A stretch of 64,000 nucleotides of DNA, taken from Microbacterium sp. CSI-V. Its GTDB lineage: Bacteria; Actinomycetota; Actinomycetes; Actinomycetales; Microbacteriaceae. Each line of letters starts with the position of its first letter. Position 1 is the first letter of the stretch. This document shows positions 53,273 through 63,431 of this stretch, piece after piece. The stretch is from assembly GCF_001984105.1 (NCBI RefSeq), contig NZ_MTQM01000009.1:310001-374000 (forward strand), written 5' to 3'. The translations under genes and the position numbers were made by a program. The notes beneath the pieces were generated by a model. That model worked only from the letters and a program-made list of their open reading frames with translations. It had not been told where the DNA came from and ran no database searches.

Positions 53273-53639
53273 TGGAGCTGGGGGGAATCGAACCCCCGTC
53301 CAACGCTGGGTCTCCGCGTTTTCTCCGGGCGCAGTCTGTGCAGACGTTCTGCTCGGCCCCGACCTTTGTCACAGACACCTAAGTCGACAGGCCCAGTCCG
53401 GGAAAAGTCCCGCGTGACGTCCGGACGCCGTCACACAGCAAGACCCCTAAATGACGCCAGGATCCGTGGCGGGGTCACACACGGTCTGACGGACTATCGG
53501 GCTCGCTTACGCAGCGAGGGCGAAGTCAGTGCGCTTGGTTTCGGCACTTATTGTTTTGCAGGGAGCGTTTACGAGATAACCCCACATCCTCGGCCCGCTT
53601 CTCGCAGGTTCGCAGGCGCTGTCGAAACCGATCAGCCCC
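53273..53639 (-). ncRNA. ssrA: Transfer-messenger RNA (tmRNA)
   Basis: The 5' end is GGGGCTGATCGGTTTCGACA and the 3' tRNA-like part ends GGTTCGATTCCCCCCAGCTCCA, the standard one-piece tmRNA ends. The tag frame ends in ETKRTDFALAA and TAA, the proteolysis tag ending seen in actinobacteria; the resume codon cannot be fixed by eye. CCA is not encoded. With SmpB it rescues stalled ribosomes. smpB lies 785 bases to the right, separated by a SIMPL gene. Confidence 0.95.
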
Positions 53640-53772
53640 GGGAACTCCGTGTAGGAGCGACCATCGTCACACTGTGGAATTGCCATCCTCGGATGCCGAA
53701 GCACCCGAGCATCACAGACTACAACGGATCGCGCCCCTGGGCCATTCCCGGCCTCTCCCCTAGGCTCGCCGC

Positions 53773-54420
53773 ATGAGTCAGGTCACCATCACCGTCCGCG
53801 GCGAGAGCGAAACGCGCGTGCGCGCCGAAGAGGCCGCGGTGCGCGTCACCGTGTCCACCGACGGTCCCTCTCGCGGTCCCGTGGTCGAGCGCGCGCAGGA
53901 GCGGGCGGCATCGGTCCAGGACGGGCTGGTCGCGCACCTGCGGTCGGGCGAGGTCTCGGAGTGGTCGAGCGCACGCGTGTCCGTCTGGTCCGACCGCCCC
54001 TGGAACAGCGAGGGCGCCCAACTGCCCCTCGTGCACCACGCGAGCGTGGAGCTGTCGGCCACCTTCACCGACGCCGGTGCGCTGTCGTGGTGGCTGGGCG
54101 ACGTCGCCGAGTCGGACGACGTGCAGGTCACCGCGGTGGACTGGCGCCTCGCCCGCGACACCCGCGTGGGCGTCGAACGCAAGGTGGCCGCCGCGGCCGT
54201 GCAGGTCGCCGTGGGGCGGGCGGCCGCCTACGCCGAGGCGCTGGGACTGGCGTCCGTCACCGCTGTCGAGATCGCGGACGCGGGCCTGCTGGAGTCGCGA
54301 CAGGATGCCGCGGCTCCCCGCATGATGTTCGCGAAGGCGGACACGGGTACCTCGTTCAGCCTGCAGCCGCCCGAGTTGGTCGTCGGCGCGACCGTCGAAG
54401 GCCGATTCGTCGCCGAGTGA
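53773..54420 (+). CDS. SIMPL-domain protein
   Basis: The 215-residue product has the SIMPL (DUF541) pattern: ITVRGESETRVRAEEAAVRV at the start, and AAVQVAVGRAAAYAEALGLA ... FSLQPPELVVGATVEGRFVA at the end. Most family members are secreted; this one lacks a signal peptide, so it is predicted cytoplasmic. Its function is unclear. It lies, on the opposite strand, between the smpB stop (3-base gap) and ssrA. Confidence 0.88.
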   Translation: MSQVTITVRGESETRVRAEEAAVRVTVSTDGPSRGPVVERAQERAASVQDGLVAHLRSGEVSEWSSARVSVWSDRPWNSEGAQLPLVHHASVELSATFTDAGALSWWLGDVAESDDVQVTAVDWRLARDTRVGVERKVAAAAVQVAVGRAAAYAEALGLASVTAVEIADAGLLESRQDAAAPRMMFAKADTGTSFSLQPPELVVGATVEGRFVAE

Positions 54421-54423
54421 GGG

Positions 54424-54900
54424 TCACTCCCCCAGGCGGTTCTTCGTGCGCATCGCGCGTTCCGCCTCGCGCTTGTCTTCGCGCTCGCGGATCGTCTGGC
54501 GCTTCTCGAACTCGCGCTTGCCCTTCGCGACCGCGATCTCGACCTTGGCGCGGCCGTCGAGGAAGTAGAGGCGCAGGGGCACGAGCGTGTACCCGCCCGC
54601 GGCGACCGCGTGCGAGAGCTTCACGATCTCGTCCTTGTGCAGCAGCAGCTTGCGCGTGCGCTTGGCGGAGTGGTTGGTCCAGTGGCCCTGCGAGTACTCC
54701 GGGATGTGGACGGCATCCAGGTACGCCTGACCACCGTCGATGTAGGCGTAGCCGTCGGTGAGGTTCGCCCGCCCCTGCCGGAGCGATTTCACCTCGGTGC
54801 CCGTCAGCACGAGCCCGGCTTCGTACGTCTTCTCGATCGCGTAGTCGTGACGCGCCTTCTTGTTCGACGCGATGAGCTTTTCACCCTGCTCACGAGGCAT
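54424..54900 (-). CDS. smpB: SsrA-binding protein
   Basis: The 158-residue product has the SmpB sequence: [53 protein letters not shown] and a basic C-terminal tail ([20 protein letters not shown]). It delivers tmRNA to stalled ribosomes. ATG at 54900. It follows ftsX in the usual prfB-ftsE-ftsX-smpB order. Confidence 0.98.
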   Translation of the reverse strand: MPREQGEKLIASNKKARHDYAIEKTYEAGLVLTGTEVKSLRQGRANLTDGYAYIDGGQAYLDAVHIPEYSQGHWTNHSAKRTRKLLLHKDEIVKLSHAVAAGGYTLVPLRLYFLDGRAKVEIAVAKGKREFEKRQTIREREDKREAERAMRTKNRLGE

Positions 54901-54951
54901 GGTGCCACCTCCTCATGATTCCGGGCACACAGAGCCCCTCAGTCTACGCGA

Positions 54952-55869
54952 TCAGGCGCGCAGCCAGCGGCGGATCGCGAAGCTCGCGCTCAGCGCCGCC
55001 AGCAGCACGCCGATGACGATGATCACCGGCACGACGATCGCGACGTCGGAGAAGCCCACCCACGACGTGATGAACGAGATCCGCTCGCGCAGATACTGGT
55101 TGACGCCGACCTCGACGATCGCCCACACCGCGACGCTCGCGAGAGCCGAACCGATGAGCGCGGCCAGCACGCCCTCGAGCACGAACGGCGTCTGGATGAA
55201 CCTGTTCGACGCGCCCACGAGTCGCATGATGCCGAGTTCGCGGCGCCGGGCGAAAGCCGACAGCCGGATCGTGGTCGCGATGAGCAGCACGGCGGCGATG
55301 AGCATCAGACCGGCGATGCCGACGGCGACGTAGGTCGCCACGGTGAGCGTCTGGAACAGCGGCTCCAGATACTGCATCTGGTCGGTCACCTCTTCGACGC
55401 CGGCTTGGTTGCTGAACGCCTCGGAGATCACGTCCGACTGGCTCTGATCGACCAGGTTGATGCTGAAGGTGGCGTTGAACTGGTCGGCGGTGACGACGTC
55501 GGCGATGTCCGCCGACAGCAGCCCCTTGGCGTTCTCGAAGGCCTCGTCACTGGTCTGGAACGTGAAGTTGCGGATCAACGGCGCCAGTGAAGGGCCCTCG
55601 AGCGTCGCGCGGACCTGGTCGATCTGGTCCTGGCTGGCCGCTTCACCCGCGGTGCAGGACGGCTTGTCCGACACGGTCGAGCACATGAAGACGGCGACCT
55701 GGGCGCGATCGGTCCAGTACGACTGCATCTTGCCGATCTGCATCTGCATGAGCATCGCGGCGCCGACGAACGTGAGCGAGACGAACGTCACCAGGATCAC
55801 CGAGATGACCATCGAGGCGTTGCGACGCAGACCGGAGAAGGCCTCCGAGAGGATGAGACCGAATCTCAT
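54952..55869 (-). CDS. ftsX: Cell division ABC-type transmembrane protein
   Basis: The 305-residue product has the FtsX topology: N-terminal helix ([20 protein letters not shown]), a large extracytoplasmic loop, then three helices ([20 protein letters not shown] and two more). It has the motif [20 protein letters not shown] near the third helix. With FtsE it activates peptidoglycan hydrolases at division. Its start overlaps the ftsE stop by 4 bases. Confidence 0.97.
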   Translation of the reverse strand: MRFGLILSEAFSGLRRNASMVISVILVTFVSLTFVGAAMLMQMQIGKMQSYWTDRAQVAVFMCSTVSDKPSCTAGEAASQDQIDQVRATLEGPSLAPLIRNFTFQTSDEAFENAKGLLSADIADVVTADQFNATFSINLVDQSQSDVISEAFSNQAGVEEVTDQMQYLEPLFQTLTVATYVAVGIAGLMLIAAVLLIATTIRLSAFARRRELGIMRLVGASNRFIQTPFVLEGVLAALIGSALASVAVWAIVEVGVNQYLRERISFITSWVGFSDVAIVVPVIIVIGVLLAALSASFAIRRWLRA

Positions 55870-56864
55870 GAGGTGGGTCCCACTTCGTCGTCGCGGTCGT
55901 TCTTGTCGGCGAGGCCGAGGCGGTCGGCGAGTCCGAGCGCATCGACATCGGGCGTCGTGACGGGGACCGAGCGCGTGTGCGTCGAGGGCTCCGGCGCCGC
56001 TTCCGTCGCCGGCGCGGCCGCGGCCCGCTCGGCCTCGGCGCGCTGCGCGTCCTCGAGGTTCAGCGGCTCGACGGCGCCGGTGATATGCGCGACCTCGCGC
56101 TGCACCTCCAAGACGGCGGTCAGGGCGGCGACCGCGGCCGCGCCCCTCTCGACCTCGGGGGCGAGCCGGGGCAGACCGGACGTGTCGCCGTATCCACCGC
56201 GCCGCTCGTCACGGACCATCTCGCCGTTGCTCAGCTCGATCACGCGTCGCTGCATCTGGTCGACGAAGCCTGCCTCGTGCGTGGCCATGACCACCGTCGT
56301 GCCGCCGGCGTTGATCCGCGCGAGCAGCTGCATAATGTCGATGGAGGTGCCGGGATCCAGGTTTCCGGTCGGCTCGTCGGCGAGCAGCACCTGAGGTCGG
56401 TTCACCAGCGCGCGGGCGATCGCGACACGCTGCTGCTCACCGCCGGAGAGCTCGTGAGGAAGTCGCTTCTCCTTGCCGTCCAGTCCGACGAGCGCGAGCA
56501 CCTCGGGCACGGCCTGCTGGATGAAGCCGCGCGAGGCGCCCGTGACCTGGAGGGTGAAGGCGACGTTCTGGTGCACGGTCTTGTTGGGCAGGAGTCGGAA
56601 GTCCTGGAAGACCGATCCGATGTGGCGCCGGAAGTACGGCACCTTCCGGTTGGAGAGGGTGCGCAGGTCTCGCCCGAGGACGACCACCCTCCCCTCGCTC
56701 GGCGTCTCCGCCCGCAGGATGAGCTGCAGGCACGACGACTTGCCGGAGCCGGAAGCTCCGACGAGGAAGACGAACTCTCCGCGCTGCACCTCGAAGTCGA
56801 CGGCGTTCAACGCCGGTCTCGTGGTGCCGCGATACCGCTTGGTGACGTTCTCGAACCGGATCAT
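55866..56864 (-). CDS. ftsE: Cell division ATP-binding protein
   Basis: The 332-residue product has the ABC core: Walker A in [17 protein letters not shown], signature [16 protein letters not shown] and Walker B in [16 protein letters not shown]. The core ends at about residue 225; about 105 more residues form an Ala/Glu/Pro-rich tail not found in the shorter FtsE forms. It powers FtsX. ATG at 56864. It lies about 100 bases after prfB with the hairpin at 56940 in between. Confidence 0.97.
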   Translation of the reverse strand: MIRFENVTKRYRGTTRPALNAVDFEVQRGEFVFLVGASGSGKSSCLQLILRAETPSEGRVVVLGRDLRTLSNRKVPYFRRHIGSVFQDFRLLPNKTVHQNVAFTLQVTGASRGFIQQAVPEVLALVGLDGKEKRLPHELSGGEQQRVAIARALVNRPQVLLADEPTGNLDPGTSIDIMQLLARINAGGTTVVMATHEAGFVDQMQRRVIELSNGEMVRDERRGGYGDTSGLPRLAPEVERGAAAVAALTAVLEVQREVAHITGAVEPLNLEDAQRAEAERAAAAPATEAAPEPSTHTRSVPVTTPDVDALGLADRLGLADKNDRDDEVGPTS

Positions 56865-56939
56865 GGCTCGACGAGCCTAAGCGCGCGATGCGCCCAGCTC
56901 GACAGGACGCGCCGGGTCTCGAAACCGGGAGAGTCCTAT

Positions 56940-56961
56940 GGATGCCACGACCGTGGCATCC
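56940..56961 (-). terminator. prfB terminator with GGATGCC arms
   Basis: A perfect 10-bp stem GGATGCCACG / CGTGGCATCC with a 2-base loop lies 5 bases past the prfB stop. It may reduce read-through into ftsE. Confidence 0.65.
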
Positions 56962-56966
56962 CGGGA

Positions 56967-58079
56967 TCAGTCGTCGTCGTCCTTGCGCTTGCGCCAACGG
57001 ATGCCGGCGGCGATCAGGCCGTCGAGATCGCCATCGAACACGACGGCGGGGTTGCCGACCTCGTATCCGGTGCGCAGGTCTTTCACCAGCTGCTGGCCGT
57101 ACAGGAAGTAGGAGCGCATCTGGTCACCCCAGCTCGCGGTGATCGTACCGGCGAGCTCCTTCTTCTTGGCCGCTTCTTCTTCGCGCTTGAGCAGCAGCAG
57201 GCGCGTCTGGAGGACGCGCATGGCGGCCGCACGGTTCTGGATCTGCGACTTCTCGTTCTGCATCGAGACGACGAGGCCGGTCGGGATGTGCGTGATGCGC
57301 ACCGCCGAGTCGGTCGTGTTGACCGACTGGCCACCGGGGCCGGACGAACGGAAGACGTCGACGCGGATGTCGCCCTCGGGGACCTCGACCTCGACGGCCT
57401 CTTCCATGACGGGGATGACCTCGACGGCGGCGAAGCTCGTCTGGCGCTTGTCGGCGCCGCCGAACGGGCTGATGCGCGCGAGACGGTGGGTGCCGGCCTC
57501 GACGGACAGGGTCCCGTAGGCGTAGGGGACGTCGATCTCGAACGTGGCCGACTTGATGCCCGCGCCCTCGGCGTAGGAGGTGTCCATGACCTTCACGGGG
57601 TACTTGTGGCGCTCGGCCCAGCGCAGGTACATGCGCAGGAGCATCTCGGCGAAGTCGGTCGCGTCGTCGCCACCGGCGCCGGAGCGGATCGTCACGACCG
57701 CGGACCGCGCGTCGTACTCGCCGTCCAGGAGCGTCTGCACCTCGAGCTGCCCGATCACGTCACGGAGAGAGGCGAGCTCCTTGCGCGCCTCCTCGGCGGA
57801 CTCCTCGTCCTCCATCTCGTTGGCGAGTTCGACGAGCACCTCGAGGTCGTCGAGACGCTGCTCGATCTCGGTGATGCGCTTGAGCTCGGCCTGACGGTGG
57901 CTGAGGCGGCTGGTGACCTTCTGGGCGTTGTCGACGTCGTCCCAGAGGTCGGGGGCACCGGCCTCCTCGTTCAGGCGTTCGATGTCGGCGGTGAGTGCGT
58001 CGACGTCGACCACGGCCTGAATATCGGCGAAGGTCGAGCGCAGCGCCTGGATGTCGGCGGCAAGGTCCAGTTCGAGCAT
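56967..58079 (-). CDS. prfB: Peptide chain release factor 2
   Basis: The 370-residue product has the GGQ motif in [20 protein letters not shown] and the RF2 region [20 protein letters not shown]. It releases chains at UGA and UAA. ATG at 58079 follows directly on open coding sequence, and no in-frame TGA or shift site is seen near codon 26, so the usual RF2 frameshift control is absent here. Divergent from the MFS gene at 58105. Confidence 0.97.
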   Translation of the reverse strand: MLELDLAADIQALRSTFADIQAVVDVDALTADIERLNEEAGAPDLWDDVDNAQKVTSRLSHRQAELKRITEIEQRLDDLEVLVELANEMEDEESAEEARKELASLRDVIGQLEVQTLLDGEYDARSAVVTIRSGAGGDDATDFAEMLLRMYLRWAERHKYPVKVMDTSYAEGAGIKSATFEIDVPYAYGTLSVEAGTHRLARISPFGGADKRQTSFAAVEVIPVMEEAVEVEVPEGDIRVDVFRSSGPGGQSVNTTDSAVRITHIPTGLVVSMQNEKSQIQNRAAAMRVLQTRLLLLKREEEAAKKKELAGTITASWGDQMRSYFLYGQQLVKDLRTGYEVGNPAVVFDGDLDGLIAAGIRWRKRKDDDD

Positions 58080-58104
58080 GACACTCCAGCCTATCGTGGA
58101 CACG

Positions 58105-59373
58105 ATGACGAGCGACTCCCCCCGAGACGTGCTGGTGCGCTTCGCGCCCATGATCTACGGCCCCACCCTCCTCTTCGCCCTCGGCGAAGGGGCGGTCATC
58201 CCGCTCATCCCGGTGATCGCGAACCGGCTCGGCGCGGACGTCGCCCTCGCCGCGCTCATCGCGTCGGCGCTCGTCGTCGGGCAGCTCTGCGGCAACATCC
58301 CCGCCGGGTGGGCGGTGGCGCGGTTCGGAGAACGCCTTACGATGGGTGTCGCCGGCATCGTGATCCTCGGCGGTCTCGTCGGGGTGGTGCTCGCGAACTC
58401 GCTGGCCGTGTTCGCGGCCGCGGTCTTCCTGATCGGGTTCTGCGCGGCATCCTTCGCCCTCGCCCGACACTCGTTCATGACCACGCGCGTGCCGTTGCAC
58501 TTCCGCGCGCGGGCGCTGTCGCTGCTGGGCGGGACGTTCCGGCTCGGCATGTTCGTGGGCCCGTTCATCTCCGCCGCCCTCCTCGGGATCTTCGGAGAGG
58601 AGTCGGCATCCATCGCGTTCTTCGCGGTCTGCCAGGTGGCGACGATCCTTCTGGTCTTCCTCGGTCCGGACCCGGAACGCGCGATCGCCGCACCGACCGC
58701 GCGAGCGACCGGAGGGGTGGATGCCGAGGACACCGGCGAACCCGTCACCGGCTCGATCCCGACGGTGGAGCGCACCGGCGTGTTCCGCACGATGTGGCGG
58801 TTCCGCGGTGTGCTCGCACGCCTCGGCCTCGCCGCCGCCTCCCTGTCGGCCGTGCGGTCGGCCCGTCAAGTCGTGCTGCCTCTGTGGGGCGTCTCGCTCG
58901 GGTTGGACGCCTCGACGATCGCCGTGGTCGTCGGCGTGTCCGGCGCGATCGATTTCGCGCTGTTCTACGCCAGCGGGCAGGTCATGGACCGGTTCGGACG
59001 CCTCTGGGCCGCGCTCCCCGCCATGATCCTGATGGGTGCGGGATTCTTCGCCCTCTCGGTCACGCACGAACTCGACAGCGCGTCCATGTGGTTCGCCATG
59101 TTCGCGGCCGTACTCGGCGTCGGCAACGGACTGTCCAGCGGCATCCTGCTGACCCTCGGCGCCGACATCGCACCCACGACCGATCCGGCGGCGTTCCTCG
59201 GATCCTGGCGCACGCTCACCGACGGGGGCGGGGCCGTCGCCCCCGTTCTCATCTCCGTCCTGACCGCTGCGGTGTCGCTGCCGGTCGCGGTCGCGGCGAT
59301 GGGCGTGATCGCGGTCCTCGGGGCCGCGGGGTTCGTGCGCTGGGTACCGAGGTACGTGCCGCGCACGCGCTGA
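58105..59373 (+). CDS. MFS transporter
   Basis: The 422-residue protein has the MFS fold: [20 protein letters not shown] at the N terminus, motif A-like [20 protein letters not shown], and [20 protein letters not shown], plus a second half opening with [20 protein letters not shown]. Substrate unknown; it lies in an otherwise housekeeping region. ATG at 58105. Confidence 0.92.
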   Translation: MTSDSPRDVLVRFAPMIYGPTLLFALGEGAVIPLIPVIANRLGADVALAALIASALVVGQLCGNIPAGWAVARFGERLTMGVAGIVILGGLVGVVLANSLAVFAAAVFLIGFCAASFALARHSFMTTRVPLHFRARALSLLGGTFRLGMFVGPFISAALLGIFGEESASIAFFAVCQVATILLVFLGPDPERAIAAPTARATGGVDAEDTGEPVTGSIPTVERTGVFRTMWRFRGVLARLGLAAASLSAVRSARQVVLPLWGVSLGLDASTIAVVVGVSGAIDFALFYASGQVMDRFGRLWAALPAMILMGAGFFALSVTHELDSASMWFAMFAAVLGVGNGLSSGILLTLGADIAPTTDPAAFLGSWRTLTDGGGAVAPVLISVLTAAVSLPVAVAAMGVIAVLGAAGFVRWVPRYVPRTR

Positions 59374-59437
59374 TCCGCACCGCGGGATGTTTCTGTCCCG
59401 TAAACATTCCTGCACCTGTTGTTCATCGCCGGAAATT

Positions 59438-59479
59438 GTGGTCACAATCGTGACCACTGCCGTCTCCTCACGACGGCAG
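59438..59479. promoter_or_regulatory. Palindrome and hairpin upstream of the M28 peptidase
   Basis: GTGGTCAC-aatc-GTGACCAC (59438-59457) is a perfect 8-bp palindrome, and CTGCCGTC / GACGGCAG (59457-59479) is a second perfect stem. They lie 57-98 bases before the peptidase start. The first looks like a repressor operator; the second could be in the leader RNA. Confidence 0.5.
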
Positions 59480-59535
59480 GAGTCATTCCCCCCTGGATGA
59501 TGCGGGCAGAGGTGCCCGCGGAGAGGTGCATTCAC

Positions 59536-61305
59536 GTGCCCAGAACCACTTTGTCGACCCCTCCCCCGCGCGCGAGACGCGCGACCTGCCTGATCGCGGC
59601 CGGAGCTCTCGTCGGCGGCTCGCTCCTGATCGCCCCGGCGGCCACCGCGGCGCCGGAGGACGGCCCCGAGACGCTCGGCCTGACCGGCGCGGACGTCATG
59701 ACGCACCTGACCGAGATCGCGGAGATCACCGAGTCGTACGCCGACCAGGACTACCGGGCGTTCTACGCCCCCGGCTACACCGCCGCCGCGGAGTACGCCG
59801 AGCAGGTACTGGAGGACACCGGCGCGTTCACCGTCACGCGCCAGGAGTTCGAGGAGCCGTACTCGGTCTTCGGCGATGCGAGCCTGACCGTGGACGGCAC
59901 CGTCTACGAGGGCTCGCACTTCGACCTGTCCGAGGGAACCGACGCGCCCTACACGGCGCCGCTCGCTCAGCCCGCCGCCGACGATGACGGCCTGCGGCTC
60001 GGCTGCGTCGCCGACGACTTCGCCGACATCCCCGACGGGGCGATCGTGCTCGTGCAGCGAGGAGTCTGCACGTTCGAGGAGAAGATCGGCTTCGCCTCGA
60101 CCGCCGGAGCGGGCGCGGTGTTCGTCTACAACAACACCCGTCCGACCGAGGAGGGCGTCGGCCCCGAAGACCAACTCACGAACGTCGCATCGGGTCCCCG
60201 CAACGAAGACAACGCCCCCGCCGCCACCCTGCCGCAGGCCTCGGGCGAGACCCTGGCGGCCCTCATCGCCGCAGCCCCGGCGGACACCCCGGTGGAGGGG
60301 ACGGCCGAGATCGTCAAGGAGTTCCTCATCGGCAAGACGTTCAACGTCATCGCCGACAGCATCGCCGGCGACCCCGAGGACACGATCGTCATCGGTGCGC
60401 ACCTCGACAGTGTCCCCGAGGGACCGGGCGTGAACGACAACGCCTCCGGCTCCGCCGCGATCCTCGCGCTGGCCGAGAAGATCGCGGCATCCGACGTCCC
60501 GAACGACAAGCGCATCCGCCTCGCGCTCTGGAGCGCCGAAGAGGTCGGGCTCGTGGGTTCGACCCGCTACGTCGAGGACCTCGCGGCCAACGATCCGGCC
60601 GAACTCGGCCGCATCTCGGCGTACCTCAACTACGACATGATCGGTTCGGAGAACTTCACGGTCGGGGTGTACGACGCCAACCGCTCGACGTTCCCCGCGG
60701 AGGGCGTGGACATCCCCGAGGGCTCCGCCGAGTTGGAGAAGGTCTACACCGACTACTTCGACGGCATCGACCAGCCCTGGATCGACAGCGAGTACTCGGG
60801 ACGCTCGGACTACCAGGCGTTCATCGACAACGGCATCCCCGCGGGCGGCCTCTTCTCGGGCGCCGACGACGTGAAGACCGCCGAGCAGGCCGCGGTGTTC
60901 GGCGGCGAGGCCGGGGTCATCATGGATCGCAACTATCACACGGTCGATGACACGCTCGCGAACGTGAGCCGGGAGTCGATCGACATCTTCGCTCCCGCGA
61001 TCGGCAACGCCGCCGCGGTGCTCGCGTGGAACGCGGTCGTGCCTCCGGTCGAGCCGTCGCCCGAGCCCACCGACCCCCCGGTGGAGCCGTCACCCGAGCC
61101 CAGCGTCTCGGCCAGCGCGTCCCCGACCGCGACCACCGCACCCGCGGGGACCACGGGTTCGCGCGGGAATCTCGCGAACACCGGCTCGGAGGTCGAGGGC
61201 TCGCCGCTGCCGCTGATCGGCGCCGGCATGCTCGGCCTCGGCGTGCTCATCGCGGCCGGAACGATCATCCACCGTCGTCGCTCGCAGAGCGGAGACGCCT
61301 CGTAA
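59536..61305 (+). CDS. LAxTG-anchored M28-family aminopeptidase with PA domain
   Basis: The protein has about 589 residues. It has a signal peptide (ATCLIAAGALVGGSLLIAPA), a PA-domain insert (IPDGAIVLVQRGVCTFEEKI) and an M28 zinc peptidase domain. The metal ligands appear as His/Asp in VIGAHLDSVPEGPG and GVNDNASGSAA, Glu-Glu in WSAEEVGLVGS, Asp in NYDMIGSENF and His in DRNYHTVDDTL. The C terminus has a Pro/Glu/Ser stalk, LANTG, a membrane helix and HRRRSQS, a sortase signal of the LAxTG type. It should be a wall-anchored zinc aminopeptidase. GTG at 59536 has GAGAGG 9 bases upstream. Confidence 0.94.
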   Translation: MPRTTLSTPPPRARRATCLIAAGALVGGSLLIAPAATAAPEDGPETLGLTGADVMTHLTEIAEITESYADQDYRAFYAPGYTAAAEYAEQVLEDTGAFTVTRQEFEEPYSVFGDASLTVDGTVYEGSHFDLSEGTDAPYTAPLAQPAADDDGLRLGCVADDFADIPDGAIVLVQRGVCTFEEKIGFASTAGAGAVFVYNNTRPTEEGVGPEDQLTNVASGPRNEDNAPAATLPQASGETLAALIAAAPADTPVEGTAEIVKEFLIGKTFNVIADSIAGDPEDTIVIGAHLDSVPEGPGVNDNASGSAAILALAEKIAASDVPNDKRIRLALWSAEEVGLVGSTRYVEDLAANDPAELGRISAYLNYDMIGSENFTVGVYDANRSTFPAEGVDIPEGSAELEKVYTDYFDGIDQPWIDSEYSGRSDYQAFIDNGIPAGGLFSGADDVKTAEQAAVFGGEAGVIMDRNYHTVDDTLANVSRESIDIFAPAIGNAAAVLAWNAVVPPVEPSPEPTDPPVEPSPEPSVSASASPTATTAPAGTTGSRGNLANTGSEVEGSPLPLIGAGMLGLGVLIAAGTIIHRRRSQSGDAS

Positions 61306-61319
61306 CACCACGCACCGGC

Positions 61320-61347
61320 GGGGTCGCGCACCGATGTGCGCGACCCC
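61320..61347 (+). terminator. M28 peptidase terminator
   Basis: A perfect 12-bp stem GGGGTCGCGCAC / GTGCGCGACCCC with loop CGAT begins 14 bases after the stop. Confidence 0.75.
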
Positions 61348-61454
61348 GTCGCCGTGTCGTGGCCGCAACCGGCGTCCACGCCGATTTGCCGACGACGCCC
61401 CCGACGCCGGACGATGATCCCGGACGCGCACCGATCGTCGGAAGGGATGCCGTC

Positions 61455-62090
61455 ATGAGAGACGTCGACCGCGGATCGCTCGCCGTTTCCGCCGCCCTGG
61501 CCTCCGTCGCGGGCTTCGTCGACGCGATCGGCTTCCTCGACACCGGCGGCCTGTTCGTCTCCTTCATGAGCGGCAACTCCACCCAAGCGGCCGTCGAAGT
61601 GATCGGTCCGGGAGCGTTGATCGCCCTCGCATCCGCCGGCATCATCGCCGCGTTCGTCGCGGGCGTGGCGCTCGGCGGCGTCGCGAACACGGCTCTGGCG
61701 AGACCCCGGCCCTGGATCGTCGCGGGAGCGGCTCTCGTCGTCGGCTCGGTGGCGCTGCTCGCTCTCGCCGGCTCCGCCACGCTGTGGCGCGCCGGACTCC
61801 TGGCGGCCGCGATGGGAGCCCTGAACACGCTGTTCCTCGCCGACGGCCGTGCGCGCGTCGCGATCACCTACAGCACGGGAACACTGGTCAGTCTGGGACT
61901 CGCCCTCGCCGCGCTCGTCACGGGCGGCGCCCGGACGGCGTGGAGGCGACCGCTGCTGCTGTGGGGCGCGCTCGTCACGGGAGCGGTCCTGGGTGCGGTG
62001 GCGCACCGGGCCGGCAGCCCGCTCGCGCTGGCCCTCGCGTGCGTCGCGCTGGGGATGTGCGCGATCACCCTCGCCCGTCAGCCGACGTGA
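61455..62090 (+). CDS. DUF1275 (YoaK-like) membrane protein
   Basis: The 211-residue protein has the DUF1275 start: LASVAGFVDAIGFLDTGGLF followed by VSFMSGNSTQAAVEVIG, then about five more helices, with the motif ALNTLFLADGRARVAITYST. Members are small membrane proteins of unclear role. ATG at 61455 has a GAAGGGA ribosome site. Confidence 0.92.
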   Translation: MRDVDRGSLAVSAALASVAGFVDAIGFLDTGGLFVSFMSGNSTQAAVEVIGPGALIALASAGIIAAFVAGVALGGVANTALARPRPWIVAGAALVVGSVALLALAGSATLWRAGLLAAAMGALNTLFLADGRARVAITYSTGTLVSLGLALAALVTGGARTAWRRPLLLWGALVTGAVLGAVAHRAGSPLALALACVALGMCAITLARQPT

Positions 62091-62144
62091 CGTCGAAGCG
62101 CGGGTCTTCTCGACCCGCGCCTCGACCCGGCTCAGCGAGACCGA

Positions 62145-63173
62145 TCAGTCGTCGGCATCCGCCACCCGGATGAGCACCTTCCCGGTCGCGCCGCCCTCGA
62201 CGGCGTCATGCGCCGCGGCGGTCTGCTCGAGCGAGAACAGCTTCAGGGGAAGACCGGCGTCCTCCCCCACCGGCAGCACCCCGTCGGCGACCGCGGCCGA
62301 GACATCCTCCGCCGCGGCGGCGAGAGCCTCCTCGCCCACCGTGTAGAGCAGCAGTCCCTGCCAGCGGACGTTCTTTGCGAAGCTGTCGCGCACGGCCGCG
62401 GTGAAGGTGTCGCCGCCGTTGTCGGCGTAGTACCCGATCGACCCGTGGTTCGCGACGACCTCGACGTCCAGCCCTGCGTTCTCGGCGATCGCCACCTCGA
62501 CGATGTGGTCCACGCCCTGCGGGGCGAGCTCACGGACGCCATCCGCCAACCCGGCATCGGGATAGCGCAGCACGTGGTGGGCGCCGGCGGCGCGGGCGAA
62601 CGCCTCCTTCTCGGCGCTGCTGACGGTCGCGATGACGGTGGCGCCGGCCCAGACGGCGAGCTGGATCGCCGCGTGCCCCACGGCACCGGCGCCGCCCTGC
62701 ACCAGGACGATCCGACCCTCGAGCGCCCCGGGCGTGAGGCGCGCCGGGCCGAACTCGTGCACGGTGAGGGCGCGGTGGGCCGTCATGGCGGGGACGCCGA
62801 GGCTGGCCCCGAGCTCGAACGACGCCCCGTCGGCGAGGGGCACGGCGCGCGCAGCCGGGATCACGGAGTACTCCGCCGCGGTCCCCGTCGGCCGCTGGTG
62901 AGCAGCCAGGTGGATCCACACGCGGTCGCCGACGGCGAGGTGGTCGACGCCGTCGCCCACGGCATCCACCGTTCCGGCACCGTCCTGATTCGGGGTGACC
63001 TCGTCGGCGACGAGGGGGCGTCCGACGCTCGCTCGCGCCTTCCAATCGGTTGGGTTGACGCCGGAGACGGCGATGCGCACCCGGACCTCGCCGGGGCCGG
63101 GTTCGGGGATCTCGCGGTCGACGAGCGAGAGGACGGACGAATCACCGGGGGTGGAGTAGACGATTGCCTTCAT
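62145..63173 (-). CDS. Zinc-independent quinone oxidoreductase-type NADPH enzyme (MDR family)
   Basis: The 342-residue protein is an MDR-superfamily enzyme: it begins MKAIVYSTPGDSSVLSLVD, has the early loop VSGVNPTDWKARAS and the NADP-binding turn VLVQGGAGAVGHAAIQLAVW. No structural or catalytic zinc-ligand Cys set is visible. It reduces quinones or enals with NADPH. ATG at 63173. Convergent with the DUF1275 gene. Confidence 0.92.
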   Translation of the reverse strand: MKAIVYSTPGDSSVLSLVDREIPEPGPGEVRVRIAVSGVNPTDWKARASVGRPLVADEVTPNQDGAGTVDAVGDGVDHLAVGDRVWIHLAAHQRPTGTAAEYSVIPAARAVPLADGASFELGASLGVPAMTAHRALTVHEFGPARLTPGALEGRIVLVQGGAGAVGHAAIQLAVWAGATVIATVSSAEKEAFARAAGAHHVLRYPDAGLADGVRELAPQGVDHIVEVAIAENAGLDVEVVANHGSIGYYADNGGDTFTAAVRDSFAKNVRWQGLLLYTVGEEALAAAAEDVSAAVADGVLPVGEDAGLPLKLFSLEQTAAAHDAVEGGATGKVLIRVADADD

Positions 63174-63301
63174 ACGAAGGTGAAGGACCGGGGGCGAGTC
63201 CGCATTCCCGCGACACGCGCCTGCTCCCGACATGGGGTCGTCGTCGTTGACGGCGGCTTCACATGGAGCGCGGGACGGTCAGCCCTAGAATGAGTCATCT
63301 C

Positions 63302-63383
63302 GCGGGAGTGGTGAAACCGGCAGACACGCAGGATTTAGGTTCCTGTGCCTTCGGGCGTGGGGGTTCAAGTCCCCCCTTCCGCA
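63302..63383 (+). tRNA. tRNA-Leu (anticodon TAG)
   Basis: Acceptor GCGGGAG / CTTCCGC, an anticodon arm CAGGA-TTTAGGT-TCCTG giving TAG, a type II long variable arm (TGCCTTCGGGCGT) and T arm GGGGG-TTCAAGT-CCCCC. CCA is not encoded. Confidence 0.96.
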
Positions 63384-63431
63384 CGGACATCCCTTCCACG
63401 ACACCGTTTCTTCCGACCCGACGGGACCGAT

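Noticed and set aside
55977..59453. Very long plus-strand open frame over ftsX/ftsE/prfB
   Set aside because: It is antisense to three clear genes, rich in Arg/Gly/His, and is an effect of high GC.
57760..60939. Very long minus-strand frame over prfB start, MFS and M28 genes
   Set aside because: It crosses several well-supported genes and shows low-complexity Arg/Asp/Gly composition.
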